Below are positions 1-7,264 of a stretch of 45,638 nt of DNA, in pieces. A program made the translations under genes and the position numbers. Where the stretch lies: assembly GCA_021741465.1 (NCBI GenBank), contig JAIOXV010000006.1, forward strand, positions 1-45,638, written 5' to 3'. Each line of letters begins with the position of its first letter. Position 1 is the stretch's first letter. The notes beneath the pieces were generated by a model, which saw nothing but the letters and a program-made list of their open reading frames with translations, was not told the origin of the DNA and made no database searches. The stretch is from Paracoccaceae bacterium (lineage in GTDB: Bacteria > Pseudomonadota > Alphaproteobacteria > Rhodobacterales > Rhodobacteraceae).

Positions 1-542
1 GCCCCGGCCCTTTGTTCAGGCGTTTTGTTCTGACCCAGCTTCCAAGTGCCTTCGACCCCCTCAATGACCAGACGAAAGGGCAGAATCATCCGCATCATGC
101 GCTCCATCGCGCCTTCGGACATCTTGGCACTGGTCCATGGCTTTTTGGGCAAAAGACGTGCTTCGAAAATCGCCGACAGGTCATCAGCCATGGGGCGCAG
201 CGCTTCGGGCGGCAGGGGTTCCAGCCGTCCTCGCAGATGCACGGCGACATAGTTCCACGTCGGCACCTGATCCACCGCGCCATACCAATCGGGCGAGATA
301 TAGCTTTCCGGCCCCGTCACGGCGATCACAGCGGGCGTCGGCAAGGCAGCGCGCGCAAGGGCATTGGACCGCGCAAGGTGAATCAGCGCGCAAAGCCCGT
401 CGGTTTCGTCGAACAGAAACGGGACATGGGCCATCAACGGCCCCGCCTCACCATTGATCGACAACGTGCCAAAGCCGCGGGCGCGGGCAAAGGCCAGACT
501 TTCATCGGCAGGAACCTGACGGAAGGCGGGGTTGGGGTGCAT
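1..542 (-). CDS. FMN-binding negative transcriptional regulator, PaiB family (partial, C-terminus cut by window edge)
   Basis: About 180 codons are visible, reading leftward from an ATG at 540-542 and running off the left edge without a stop. The ATG has a good AGGAG ribosome site (549-553) six bases upstream. The protein starts MHPNPAFRQV and carries the conserved PaiB blocks: HVPF at residues 39-42, YISPDWY at 81-87 and VPTWNY at 93-98. PaiB-type proteins have a split-barrel flavin-reductase-like fold of about 200-210 residues. The Bacillus member was described as a negative regulator of degradative-enzyme and sporulation genes, but for most homologues the job is unknown, so a flavin-binding protein with unproven regulatory role is the safe reading. 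Roughly 25-30 residues are missing. Confidence 0.85.
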   Translation of the reverse strand, partial: MHPNPAFRQVPADESLAFARARGFGTLSINGEAGPLMAHVPFLFDETDGLCALIHLARSNALARAALPTPAVIAVTGPESYISPDWYGAVDQVPTWNYVAVHLRGRLEPLPPEALRPMADDLSAIFEARLLPKKPWTSAKMSEGAMERMMRMILPFRLVIEGVEGTWKLGQNKTPEQRAG

Positions 543-565
543 GGACCACTCCTTTGCGTAAAAAT

Positions 566-596
566 GAAAAAGCCGCCATGGGTTTACCCCGGCGGC
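566..596 (-). terminator. Rho-independent terminator after rpmJ
   Basis: On the minus strand GCCGCC (596-591) pairs with GGCGGC (577-572). An inner GGG/CCC pairing is possible, and a T-rich tail (TTTTTCATTTTT) follows directly. It lies about 25 bases downstream of the rpmJ stop codon and just before the start of the paiB-like gene, separating the two. Confidence 0.8.
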
Positions 597-621
597 CCTG
601 TCATGCTTGCTGGCGCAACAC

Positions 622-747
622 TCAGCCCTGACGGGCCTTATAGCGCTTTTGCGTCTTGTTGATCACATAGACGCGGCCCTTACGGCGCACAATCTGGCAA
701 TCGCGGTGACGCGTCTTCAGCGAGCGGAGCGAGTTCGCAACTTTCAT
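622..747 (-). CDS. rpmJ: 50S ribosomal protein L36 (zinc-free type)
   Basis: A 41-codon gene starting [17 protein letters not shown] and ending KRYKARQG, the typical size and ends of bacterial L36. L36 is a small basic protein of the large ribosomal subunit. Zinc-binding L36 uses a C-x2-C-x12-C-x4-H set. Here only Cys17 is present, so this is the C-minus (YkgO-like) form that does not bind zinc. It lies just downstream of tRNA-Val on the same strand, and a strong hairpin terminator follows. Upstream AGGAGAAGGCCG provides the ribosome site. It is short enough to be missed by length-filtered gene calls. Confidence 0.95.
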   Translation of the reverse strand: MKVANSLRSLKTRHRDCQIVRRKGRVYVINKTQKRYKARQG

Positions 748-794
748 CGGCCTTCTCCTGTTCGCGGCGCGTCTGCGCCGATTGAAAACAACGT

Positions 795-810
795 GCCTCT
801 TTGCAGAGGC
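795..810 (-). terminator. Hairpin terminator after tRNA-Val
   Basis: On the minus strand GCCTCT (810-805), loop GCAA and AGAGGC (800-795) form a six-pair stem followed by ACGTTGTTTTC. It sits immediately downstream of the tRNA 3' end, so it probably ends the tRNA transcript. Readthrough into rpmJ remains possible because the T tract is interrupted. Confidence 0.55.
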
Positions 811-816
811 GGTGAA

Positions 817-891
817 TGGTGGGCGGTACTGGGATCGAACCAGTGGCCACTACGATGTCAACGTAGTGCTCTACCGCTGAGCTAACCGCCC
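817..891 (-). tRNA. tRNA-Val (anticodon GAC)
   Basis: A full cloverleaf can be read on the minus strand. Acceptor GGGCGGT (891-885) pairs with ACCGCCC (827-821). The D arm is GCTC/GAGC. The anticodon stem CTACG/CGTAG encloses the loop TTGACAT with anticodon GAC at 859-857. The T arm is ACTGG-TTCGATC-CCAGT. The discriminator base is A (820) and the CCA end (819-817) is encoded. GAC reads GUC and GUU valine codons. Confidence 0.97.
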
Positions 892-958
892 ACGTTTCAG
901 ACTGATTCCACCTGCGCCCAAAGAAAAGGACGCGGGCGGAACCGCGTCGGATGGGGGG

Positions 959-987
959 GCTATAAACAGAGTCGCTGACACGTTCAA
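959..987 (-). promoter_or_regulatory. Sigma-70-type promoter for tRNA-Val
   Basis: On the minus strand TTGAAC (987-982) and TATAGC (964-959) are separated by exactly 17 bases. This is a good housekeeping promoter and lies about 70 bases upstream of the mature tRNA 5' end. No other gene on this strand starts between it and the tRNA. Confidence 0.6.
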
Positions 988-1054
988 GGGGTTTCGATGA
1001 CGGAAAGCCTATCAACCCGCGCTGTTTTGCCCTTATATCAAGGATCTGAGCAAT

Positions 1055-1933
1055 GTGCATGTGGCTTTCCCGATGACCGCAGGGGTTTTTCGTCTTCATC
1101 AGCCCACCCGGCAGGAAACGCCGGTCATTTTCGCCTCTCCGCACAGTGGGGTGGCCTATGACCCCATGTTTCTGGAACAGTCGGTTTTGACGACCCTGCA
1201 GATTCGGTCTTCGGAAGATGCCTATGTGGATCAACTGTTTGCAACGGCGCCGACCCGTGGCGCGGCCTTGCTGTTGGCTGAAGTGCCGCGCGCCTATCTG
1301 GATTTGAACCGCGCCCCGGATGAGCTTGACCCGGCGGTTATCGAAGGGATCGTACGGGCGCCCCACAATCCGCGTGTTTCTTCGGGTTTGGGGGTGATTC
1401 CGCGTGTTGTGTCGGGCGGCCGGGCGATCTATCGGGGCAAACTGCCGCTGGCCGAGGCTGAGGCGCGCATCGCGCGCTATTGGCACCCCTATCATCGGGC
1501 GTTGCGGGAATTGGTTGAAAGCACCCATACGCAGTTCGGCCAAGCCATCTTGATTGATTGCCACTCGATGCCACACGAAGCGATAGAGCATCACGCGCGG
1601 CCCGGGCAGATCTTGCCACAGGTGGTCTTGGGGGACCGCTTTGGTGCCGCGGCCGCACCTTGGGTGATGGCGGCGATCGAAGCCGCCTTTGAAGGAGAAG
1701 GCTTTTTGGTTGCCCGCAATGCGCCATTCGCAGGCGCGTTTATTGCCCAGAGCTATGGCAGGCCTTCAGCGAACCGGCATGTCGTTCAAGTTGAAATTGA
1801 CCGCTCGCTTTATATGGATGAGACGACGATCACGCCGCTGCCGGTGTTTGATGACTTTGCCGCACGTATGGCGAGCGTGGTCGAACGACTGGTGGGGATT
1901 GGCCAGCAGGAACTGCCCCTGGCGGCCGAATGA
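1055..1933 (+). CDS. N-formylglutamate amidohydrolase family protein
   Basis: 292 residues of the FGase family, which hydrolyses N-formyl-L-glutamate to formate and glutamate at the end of one histidine-degradation route. Family motifs are visible: ASPHSG at 27-32, SSEDAYVDQLF from 52, YLDLNRAPDELDP near 81-93, IDCHSMP at 167-173 and VEIDRSLYM near the C-terminus. The likely metal and catalytic residues are H30, D168 and H170 by family analogy. The chosen GTG start has AAGGA (1040-1044) ten bases upstream; an ATG at 1073 is an alternative. No hut genes are nearby, so the true substrate may be another N-formyl or N-acyl amino acid. It converges on dinB; a short GGGCC/GGCCC stem (1955-1968) lies between the two stops but has no T tract. 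Confidence 0.85.
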   Translation: MHVAFPMTAGVFRLHQPTRQETPVIFASPHSGVAYDPMFLEQSVLTTLQIRSSEDAYVDQLFATAPTRGAALLLAEVPRAYLDLNRAPDELDPAVIEGIVRAPHNPRVSSGLGVIPRVVSGGRAIYRGKLPLAEAEARIARYWHPYHRALRELVESTHTQFGQAILIDCHSMPHEAIEHHARPGQILPQVVLGDRFGAAAAPWVMAAIEAAFEGEGFLVARNAPFAGAFIAQSYGRPSANRHVVQVEIDRSLYMDETTITPLPVFDDFAARMASVVERLVGIGQQELPLAAE

Positions 1934-1973
1934 TCGCGCCAGCCTTTCAACCTCGGGCCGCTCGGCCCAGCAA

Positions 1974-3227
1974 TTACCGCAGTGACCGACCCTTGACGAT
2001 TGCATTCGCACCGAACCGGGCGCGGATGGCATCTGCCGCGCGTTCGGCTTTGGCGCGTTTGCCCGCCTCTGGATCCAGCAGATCGCCCATCTGATCGGCC
2101 TCACTTTCGGGGGCCAGATCGGCAATACCAACCCCGATCAGGCGGAAAGGACCCCGCCCCACCTCGGCGCGGAATAGGTCCTGAGCGGCGCGATAGATGC
2201 GGTCGGTCAACTGGGTGGGGTCGCTCAGCGCGTGGCGGCGCGAGATAAGTTGAAAGTCGCCCTTCTTCAGCTTTAACGTCACTGTTCGGCCACTTAGAGC
2301 CTTTGCTTTCGCGCGGTCTGCCACCTGTTCGGCAAGCCGCCACAGATGCCCGTCAAGCACATCGGGGTCAGATGTGTCTTCAAAGAAGGTGGTCTCTTTG
2401 GAAATGGATTTCAGCTTTTCATCACGGCTGACGCGCCGCTGATCCTCGCCCCGCGCCAGATGCCAAAGCCTGTCGCCCATGCTGCCAAACCGCGCCACCA
2501 GATCTGCCCGATCCCACCGCAAAAGATCTGCGATGGTACGGATACCGGCCTTTTCAAGGCTGGCCTGCGTTGCGGCCCCCACGCCCCAGATGATCCGAAC
2601 CGGCTTGGGGCGCAGAAAATCTGCCGTCTCGGCACGCCCGATCACCGAAAACCCGCGCGGTTTATCCAGATCAGAGGCGATCTTTGCCAAGAATTTGTTG
2701 TGCGACAGGCCGATTGACCCGGTCAGGCCAAGCTCTTGCTCCATGCGCATGACAAGGCGCGCAAGCACCGCCGCCGGCGGCGCACCGTGCAATCTTTCGG
2801 TGCCTGTCAGGTCAAGAAACGCCTCGTCCAGCGACAAGGGTTCGATCGCGGGGGTCAAATCCTCCATCATCGCACGAATGGCGCGGCTGACCTGAACATA
2901 AACCGCCATCCGCGGCTTAACCACGGTGGCCTGCGGACAGAGTTTCAGCGCCTGAAACATCGGCATTGCGGATCGCACCCCATGGATGCGTGCCAGATAG
3001 CAGCAGGTCGAAACCACACCCCTTTGCCCACCACCAACGATGACCGGAACGTCCCGAAGGGCCGGATTGTCACGTTTTTCAACACTGGCATAAAACGCAT
3101 CACAGTCCATATGGGCGATGGACAGGCTGTTCAATTCGGCATGGGTCAATGTCCGCGGGCTGCGGCAGGCGGGGCAGCGCGCGCCGGCATCAAACGGGGT
3201 AAGACAATCGCGGCAAAGGCTGGGCAT
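1974..3227 (-). CDS. dinB: DNA polymerase IV (Y family) with N-terminal CxxC/CxxC extension
   Basis: 417 residues of an error-prone translesion polymerase. The catalytic carboxylates lie in MDCDAFYASVE (D41) and SLDEAFLD (D134, E135). The little-finger part with KLKKGDFQLISR follows near residue 310. It lacks the usual start near the MDCDAF block: about 35 extra residues precede it, with Cys5, Cys8, Cys18 and Cys21 in a CxxC-N9-CxxC pattern that looks like a small zinc ribbon. AGAGGA lies eight bases before the ATG and supports the long start. It is divergent from the SPFH gene. Y-family polymerases bypass lesions and are often under SOS control; I did not find a clear LexA box in the short upstream gap. 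Confidence 0.93.
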   Translation of the reverse strand: MPSLCRDCLTPFDAGARCPACRSPRTLTHAELNSLSIAHMDCDAFYASVEKRDNPALRDVPVIVGGGQRGVVSTCCYLARIHGVRSAMPMFQALKLCPQATVVKPRMAVYVQVSRAIRAMMEDLTPAIEPLSLDEAFLDLTGTERLHGAPPAAVLARLVMRMEQELGLTGSIGLSHNKFLAKIASDLDKPRGFSVIGRAETADFLRPKPVRIIWGVGAATQASLEKAGIRTIADLLRWDRADLVARFGSMGDRLWHLARGEDQRRVSRDEKLKSISKETTFFEDTSDPDVLDGHLWRLAEQVADRAKAKALSGRTVTLKLKKGDFQLISRRHALSDPTQLTDRIYRAAQDLFRAEVGRGPFRLIGVGIADLAPESEADQMGDLLDPEAGKRAKAERAADAIRARFGANAIVKGRSLR

Positions 3228-3337
3228 GGCGAATTATCCTCTGCATCGCAGGCTCTGTCCATGCTGGTTTCCACCAGTTCCCCTTGCACGCCAACCGCAA
3301 CTTGCCCATCTTGATGGCAGATTTCACGGAGGCACCA

Positions 3338-4219
3338 ATGGATTACGAACAAGTTGCTGGCAGCGGCCCGATTTACCTGGCGGTAGCGCTTTTCATCATC
3401 GTCGCGATCTTCAAGGCGGTGCGCATCGTGCCGCAATCTGAAAAATTTGTGGTTGAACGCTTTGGCAGGCTTCGGTCAGTTCTGGGGCCGGGCATCAACT
3501 TTACCGTACCCTTTCTTGACCGTGTGGCCCATAAGGTTTCGGTGCTGGAACGGCAGCTTCCCAACGCGCGCCAAGATGCAATCAGCGCCGACAACGTGCT
3601 GCTGCAGGTGGAAACATCGGTGTTTTACCGGGTGACCGAACCGGAAAAGACAGTCTACCGTATTCGTGATGTCGATGCTGCGATTGCAACCACCGTCGCG
3701 GGCATCGTGCGCAGCGAGATCGGCAAGCTGGAGCTGGATCAGGTGCAGTCCAACCGTGCGCAATTGATCGAACGGGTCCGCGAACAGGTCAAGGCCATGG
3801 TCGATGACTGGGGAGTCGAAGTTACCCGCGCCGAGATTTTGGACGTAGCCCTGGATGAAGCGACCCGCAACGCCATGCTGCAACAACTGAACGCCGAACG
3901 CGCCCGCCGCGCGCAGGTGATGGAAGCCGAAGGCAAGAAGCGCGCGGTTGAACTGGCCTCGGATGCAGAGCTTTATGCCGCCGAGCAACAGGCCAAGGGC
4001 CGCCGAATCACCGCGGACGCCGAGGCCTATGCCACCGGGGTAATTGCCGTGGCGATCAAGGAAAACGGGATGGAAGCCGCGCAGTTTCAGGTGGCGCTGA
4101 AGCAGGTGGAAGCCTTGCAAGCCATTGCTTCGGGTCAGGGCAAGCAGACGATTCTTGTGCCCGCCAATGCGCTTGAAGCCTTTGGTGACGCCTTCAAGAT
4201 GCTGAAAGGACGTGGATAA
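3338..4219 (+). CDS. SPFH/Band 7 (stomatin/QmcA-like) membrane protein
   Basis: 293 residues from the ATG at 3338, chosen because GGAGGC (3329-3334) sits just upstream; an in-frame ATG at 3284 would add 18 unlikely residues. An N-terminal membrane segment (about residues 8-26) is followed by the SPFH core: VPQSEKFVVERFGRL, the GPGINFTVPFLDRV block, and LERQLPNARQDAISADN. A long Ala/Glu-rich helical region runs from RRAQVMEAEGKKRAV onward and likely forms a coiled coil. Such proteins oligomerise into large cages on the membrane and influence membrane protein quality control, often with an NfeD partner. That partner is encoded directly downstream, starting one base after this stop codon. Confidence 0.92.
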   Translation: MDYEQVAGSGPIYLAVALFIIVAIFKAVRIVPQSEKFVVERFGRLRSVLGPGINFTVPFLDRVAHKVSVLERQLPNARQDAISADNVLLQVETSVFYRVTEPEKTVYRIRDVDAAIATTVAGIVRSEIGKLELDQVQSNRAQLIERVREQVKAMVDDWGVEVTRAEILDVALDEATRNAMLQQLNAERARRAQVMEAEGKKRAVELASDAELYAAEQQAKGRRITADAEAYATGVIAVAIKENGMEAAQFQVALKQVEALQAIASGQGKQTILVPANALEAFGDAFKMLKGRG

Positions 4220-4220
4220 G

Positions 4221-4487
4221 ATGTGGAACGTCTGGTGGGTCTGGATCGTTGCGGGCTTTGCTTTGGGCGTCTTGGAGATCCTTGCGCCCGGCTATATCTT
4301 CCTTGGCTTTGCCTTGGGGGCGCTGCTGACCGGGGTGCTTTTGGGCATTGGCGTTCTGGGGGGATCTTTGCCGTCGCTGCTTTTCGTCTTTGCCGCGCTG
4401 TCTTTGGTCACCTGGCTTGTTCTACGCCGGGTCATGGGGGTGACCGCCGGTCAGACGAAAATCTGGCACAAGGATATCAATGACTGA
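4221..4487 (+). CDS. NfeD-like membrane protein, membrane part only
   Basis: 88 residues with about three hydrophobic segments (5-24, 30-50, 52-72) and a polar tail ending HKDIND. Position directly behind the SPFH gene and the glycine-rich membrane hairpins fit NfeD1b/YbbK-type partners of stomatin-like proteins. Typical NfeD partners continue into a soluble OB-fold domain; here the frame stops right after the last membrane segment, so that domain is missing. The ATG at 4221 is preferred over the GTG at 4212 because AAGGA (4206-4210) is correctly spaced only for the ATG. Its end overlaps the next gene by eight bases, so the three genes are probably cotranscribed and coupled. Confidence 0.75.
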   Translation: MWNVWWVWIVAGFALGVLEILAPGYIFLGFALGALLTGVLLGIGVLGGSLPSLLFVFAALSLVTWLVLRRVMGVTAGQTKIWHKDIND

Positions 4488-4908
4488 TTTCGTCGGCGCG
4501 AAAGCCGCCCTTTTGTGCGGTGACCGCATTCTGACCTATCAGCGTGACACTCGGCCCGGCCTGCCTTGGCCGGGGTTGTGGGATCTGCCGGGTGGTGGAC
4601 GAGAAATGTCTGAATCCGCCGAACAGTGCCTTATTCGAGAGGTTTGGGAAGAGTTTGGCCTGCGCCTTGACCCAAGGCATCTGCTTTGGCGAAACGAGTT
4701 TCCCGCCATGCAGGACGCGGCCAAACGATCCGTTTTCTTTGCGGCGCGAATCAGCGCGCAGGAGGTGGCACAGATTCGCTTTGGCACGGAAGGTCAGCGC
4801 TGGCAGATGATGACCTTGTCCGAATGGCTGAACCACCCGTCCGCAATTCCAGCCCTGCAGCATCGCACAGCGCTGGCGCTTGGCGGACTGGCGCAAAACA
4901 CCGCCTAG
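4480..4908 (+). CDS. Nudix hydrolase
   Basis: 142 residues with a complete Nudix box at 39-61 (Gx5Ex7REUxEExGU: G39, E45, R53, E54, E57, E58, G60). The residues that bind the catalytic Mg2+ are all present. Nudix enzymes hydrolyse nucleoside diphosphates linked to another moiety (oxidised dNTPs, ADP-ribose, dinucleotide polyphosphates). The substrate cannot be told from the sequence; the short single-domain form resembles MutT/NUDT-type housecleaning enzymes. It overlaps the NfeD-like gene by eight bases and converges with the ion channel gene, sharing four bases at the stop codons (4905-4908). Confidence 0.9.
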   Translation: MTDFVGAKAALLCGDRILTYQRDTRPGLPWPGLWDLPGGGREMSESAEQCLIREVWEEFGLRLDPRHLLWRNEFPAMQDAAKRSVFFAARISAQEVAQIRFGTEGQRWQMMTLSEWLNHPSAIPALQHRTALALGGLAQNTA

Positions 4909-5351
4909 TGCGACCGGGCGTTGCGGTGTTCGACCTGCCCAATGCGAACCTGACGCAGCGCCTCGATCAAGAGGGCGGTCAGCAGGCCAAAGTGCAAAAA
5001 CCCGTTGGTTGCCGTCATCCCCGCCAAAATCCGCCAACTGTGCGGCAAAAGCACATCACCAAAACCTAGCGTGGTGAAGCAGACCAGCGAAAAATACACC
5101 GCTTCTTCCAAGGTTCCGAAAGCTCCCAGCCAAAGATAGGCGATTGCCCACAGCCATACGCCGGCCGTGATCATGCCAAGAACCCAAAGCGAAACACCCG
5201 CAATCATCACAACCAGCTTTGGGCGGTGCGGCTCGGTCAGCATCCAGCCGTGACCACGCTGGAACAAGACCTCAAGCAACATGGCGGCCACCGCCGTGAA
5301 CAGAATGTTGGTCAGCAAAACCACTGTGCCGACTGCGATTTGCAGGAACAT
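4905..5351 (-). CDS. Small potassium-channel-like (Ion_trans_2) protein
   Basis: 148 residues from the ATG at 5351, which has a purine-rich GGGGGTGGGA ribosome site. A longer frame to 5471 overlaps the start of smpB and is unlikely. Hydrophobic segments lie at about 5-28, 46-73 and 103-130. The re-entrant pore loop contains TTLGFGDV at about 93-100, a variant of the K+ selectivity filter TVGYGD with Phe in place of Tyr, as seen in many real channels. No cytoplasmic RCK/TrkA-N domain follows. The extra N-terminal segment before the two-helix pore unit is unusual. Probable role is a cation leak or K+ channel of the inner membrane; gating is unknown. Confidence 0.8.
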   Translation of the reverse strand: MFLQIAVGTVVLLTNILFTAVAAMLLEVLFQRGHGWMLTEPHRPKLVVMIAGVSLWVLGMITAGVWLWAIAYLWLGAFGTLEEAVYFSLVCFTTLGFGDVLLPHSWRILAGMTATNGFLHFGLLTALLIEALRQVRIGQVEHRNARSH

Positions 5352-5402
5352 TCCCACCCCCTTCTGGACTTGGGGGCCGCAACCCCCTATTTCGATTGAA
5401 CC

Positions 5403-5882
5403 ATGGCCAAGATGTCTGACCCCAACAACAAACTGATTGCCGAAAACCGTCGCGCGCGGTTCGATTATCACATCGAATCCGATCTGGAAGCAGGGATCAT
5501 GCTTCTGGGCTCGGAAGTGAAGAGCCTGCGACAGGGCGGATCGAACATTGGCGACAGCTATGCTTCGGTTGAAAATGGCGAATTATGGCTGATAAACAGC
5601 TATATCGCGCCTTATCTGCAGGCCAAGACCTGGGGGCATGAAGAGCGCCGCCATCGCAAGCTTCTGGTCTCGCGCAAGGAATTGGGCCGGTTGTGGAATG
5701 CGATTGGGCGCGAAGGCATGACGCTGGTGCCGATGAAGTGGTACTTCAATGATCGCGGCATGGTGAAGGTCAAGCTTGGCATCGCCAAGGGCAAGAAAAT
5801 GGCCGACAAACGCGAAACCTCTGCCAAGCGCGACTGGGACCGGCAAAAGGCCCGCCTTCTGAAGCAAGGCGCGCGCGACTGA
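5403..5882 (+). CDS. smpB: SsrA-binding protein SmpB
   Basis: 159 residues, the normal length. SmpB binds tmRNA and delivers it to stalled ribosomes for trans-translation. Signature stretches are [11 protein letters not shown] near residue 16, [15 protein letters not shown] at 31-45, [12 protein letters not shown], and the basic C-terminal tail with [11 protein letters not shown] and [13 protein letters not shown] that enters the mRNA channel. An internal ATG at 5412 is a possible alternative start; neither has a strong ribosome site. It diverges from the channel gene across about 50 bases. The tmRNA gene itself is not in this window. Confidence 0.96.
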   Translation: MAKMSDPNNKLIAENRRARFDYHIESDLEAGIMLLGSEVKSLRQGGSNIGDSYASVENGELWLINSYIAPYLQAKTWGHEERRHRKLLVSRKELGRLWNAIGREGMTLVPMKWYFNDRGMVKVKLGIAKGKKMADKRETSAKRDWDRQKARLLKQGARD

Positions 5883-6016
5883 GGCTGCGGCGGTCGGTTG
5901 GATGCGCGCGCAAGGTTAACGATCTTGCAGAATTCCCCCTATCCGGTTGGCCAATGCGCGGCCTAATGACCCGGTGACGGGCCCCAAAAGGGGCGCAGAG
6001 GGAAAGGACGCGTATC

Positions 6017-6310
6017 GTGGAACTTATCATCCAATTGATTGCCGGTGCCATCGGCGGAAATGCTGCTGGCGCTGTGCTTAAGGGCCAAAGCCTTGGGACA
6101 TTGGGCAACTCGATTGCCGGTGTTTTGGGCGGTGGTCTGGGCGGGCAGATCCTGGGCATGCTGGGCGGCGGCGCCATGGCGGCCGGCGGCGCTGCGGCGG
6201 GTGGTCTTGATCTGGGCGGCATCGTGAGCGCGCTTGCTTCGGGCGGCGTGGGCGGTGGGGCGCTGATGGCCATTGTCGGCGTGCTGAAAGGCATGATGGC
6301 CAAGCAATAA
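6017..6310 (+). CDS. Small glycine/alanine-rich protein of unknown function
   Basis: 97 residues starting at GTG 6017 with GGAAAGGA (6001-6008) eight bases upstream. The protein is nearly all Gly, Ala, Leu, Ile, Val and Met, with repeated GxxxG and GGxLGGQ patterns (for example AGVLGGGLGGQILGMLGGG) and only a few charged residues. This resembles glycine-zipper membrane or assembly proteins more than a globular enzyme. There is no clear cleavable signal peptide; MELIIQLIAGAIGG could be a first membrane helix. The good ribosome site and coding-strand codon pattern support a real gene. Function unknown. Neighbours smpB and sseA give no hint. Confidence 0.7.
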   Translation: MELIIQLIAGAIGGNAAGAVLKGQSLGTLGNSIAGVLGGGLGGQILGMLGGGAMAAGGAAAGGLDLGGIVSALASGGVGGGALMAIVGVLKGMMAKQ

Positions 6311-6318
6311 ATTTGCAC

Positions 6319-6341
6319 GCGGGCGTATCGGATGCGCCCGC
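6319..6341 (+). terminator. Possible weak hairpin terminator
   Basis: GCGGGCG (6319-6325) pairs with CGCCCGC (6335-6341) around a nine-base loop, nine bases after the stop of the glycine-rich gene. No T tract follows, so it may be a factor-dependent terminator or RNA-stabilising stem rather than a classic terminator. Confidence 0.35.
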
Positions 6342-6403
6342 GCCACCCTTGCGGCAAAAGCCCCTTCGGGTTAGGTGCGTCTTATCCCTAGCAGGAGACG
6401 CCG

Positions 6404-7261
6404 ATGACCGCCTTCACCGACGATCCAAGAACCCTTGTGTCCACCGATTGGCTGGCCGCCCATCTGAAAGACCCCGATCTGCGGGTCATTGATGCCAGTT
6501 GGTATCTTCCCGACACGGCCCGCGATGCCAAGGCCGAATATCAGGCCGCCCATATTCCCGGCGCGCGGTTCTTCGACATTGACGAAATCACCGACAGCCG
6601 GTCAAACCTGCCCCATATGGCCCCGCCGCCCGAAAAATTCGTGGCCCGGATGCGCGCCATGGGAATTGGCGACGGCCATCAGGTGGTGGTCTATGATGGC
6701 GCCGGCCTGTTTTCAGCCGCCCGCGTCTGGTGGACGTTCCGGTTGATGGGCAAGATGGATATTGCCGTTCTTGATGGTGGTTTTCCGAAATGGCAGGCCG
6801 AAGGGCGCGAGGTGGAAGACATGCCGCCCGTCATGCGCGACCGCCACATCATGGTCAGCCGCCAGAACCATATGGTCAAGGACGTGACGCAGGTTGCCCA
6901 TGCCGCCAAACTGGGCGAGGCCGAAATCATCGACGCCCGCGGGCCTGCGCGGTTCAAAGGCGAGGTCCCCGAACCCCGGCCCGGCCTGCGCCAAGGCCAT
7001 ATTCCGGGGTCACGGAACGTGCCTTTCGCCACGCTGCTGAACGCCGACGGCACGATGAAATCTGTTGCCGATCTGCGCGCCACCTTCGAGGCGGCGGGCG
7101 TCAACCTTGCCAAGCCTGCCATCACCACCTGCGGATCAGGTGTAACCGCCGCCGTCCTGTCGCTGGCGTTGGAGCGGATGGGCCACAGAAACCACGCGCT
7201 TTATGATGGCTCTTGGGCCGAATGGGGCATGTATGAAGATCTTGCCGTCGAGAAAGGCTGA
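6404..7261 (+). CDS. sseA: 3-mercaptopyruvate sulfurtransferase
   Basis: 285 residues with two rhodanese domains. The N-terminal, inactive domain includes VIDASWYLPD near 28-37 and the GARFFDID block. The C-terminal domain has HIPGSRNVPF and the active loop CGSGVTA with nucleophile Cys243. CGSGxTA is the signature of mercaptopyruvate sulfurtransferases, whereas thiosulfate sulfurtransferases have CRxGxxA-type loops. It moves sulfur from 3-mercaptopyruvate to thiol acceptors. An AGGAGACGCCG ribosome site precedes the ATG. It lies three bases upstream of an aminotransferase, and transamination of cysteine makes 3-mercaptopyruvate, so the pair could act in sequence; this link is inference. Confidence 0.93.
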   Translation: MTAFTDDPRTLVSTDWLAAHLKDPDLRVIDASWYLPDTARDAKAEYQAAHIPGARFFDIDEITDSRSNLPHMAPPPEKFVARMRAMGIGDGHQVVVYDGAGLFSAARVWWTFRLMGKMDIAVLDGGFPKWQAEGREVEDMPPVMRDRHIMVSRQNHMVKDVTQVAHAAKLGEAEIIDARGPARFKGEVPEPRPGLRQGHIPGSRNVPFATLLNADGTMKSVADLRATFEAAGVNLAKPAITTCGSGVTAAVLSLALERMGHRNHALYDGSWAEWGMYEDLAVEKG

Positions 7262-7264
7262 AGA

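Noticed and set aside
12-662. A 216-codon plus-strand frame at the left edge.
   Set aside because: It is antisense to the edge-truncated PaiB-like gene and to the rpmJ end and terminator.
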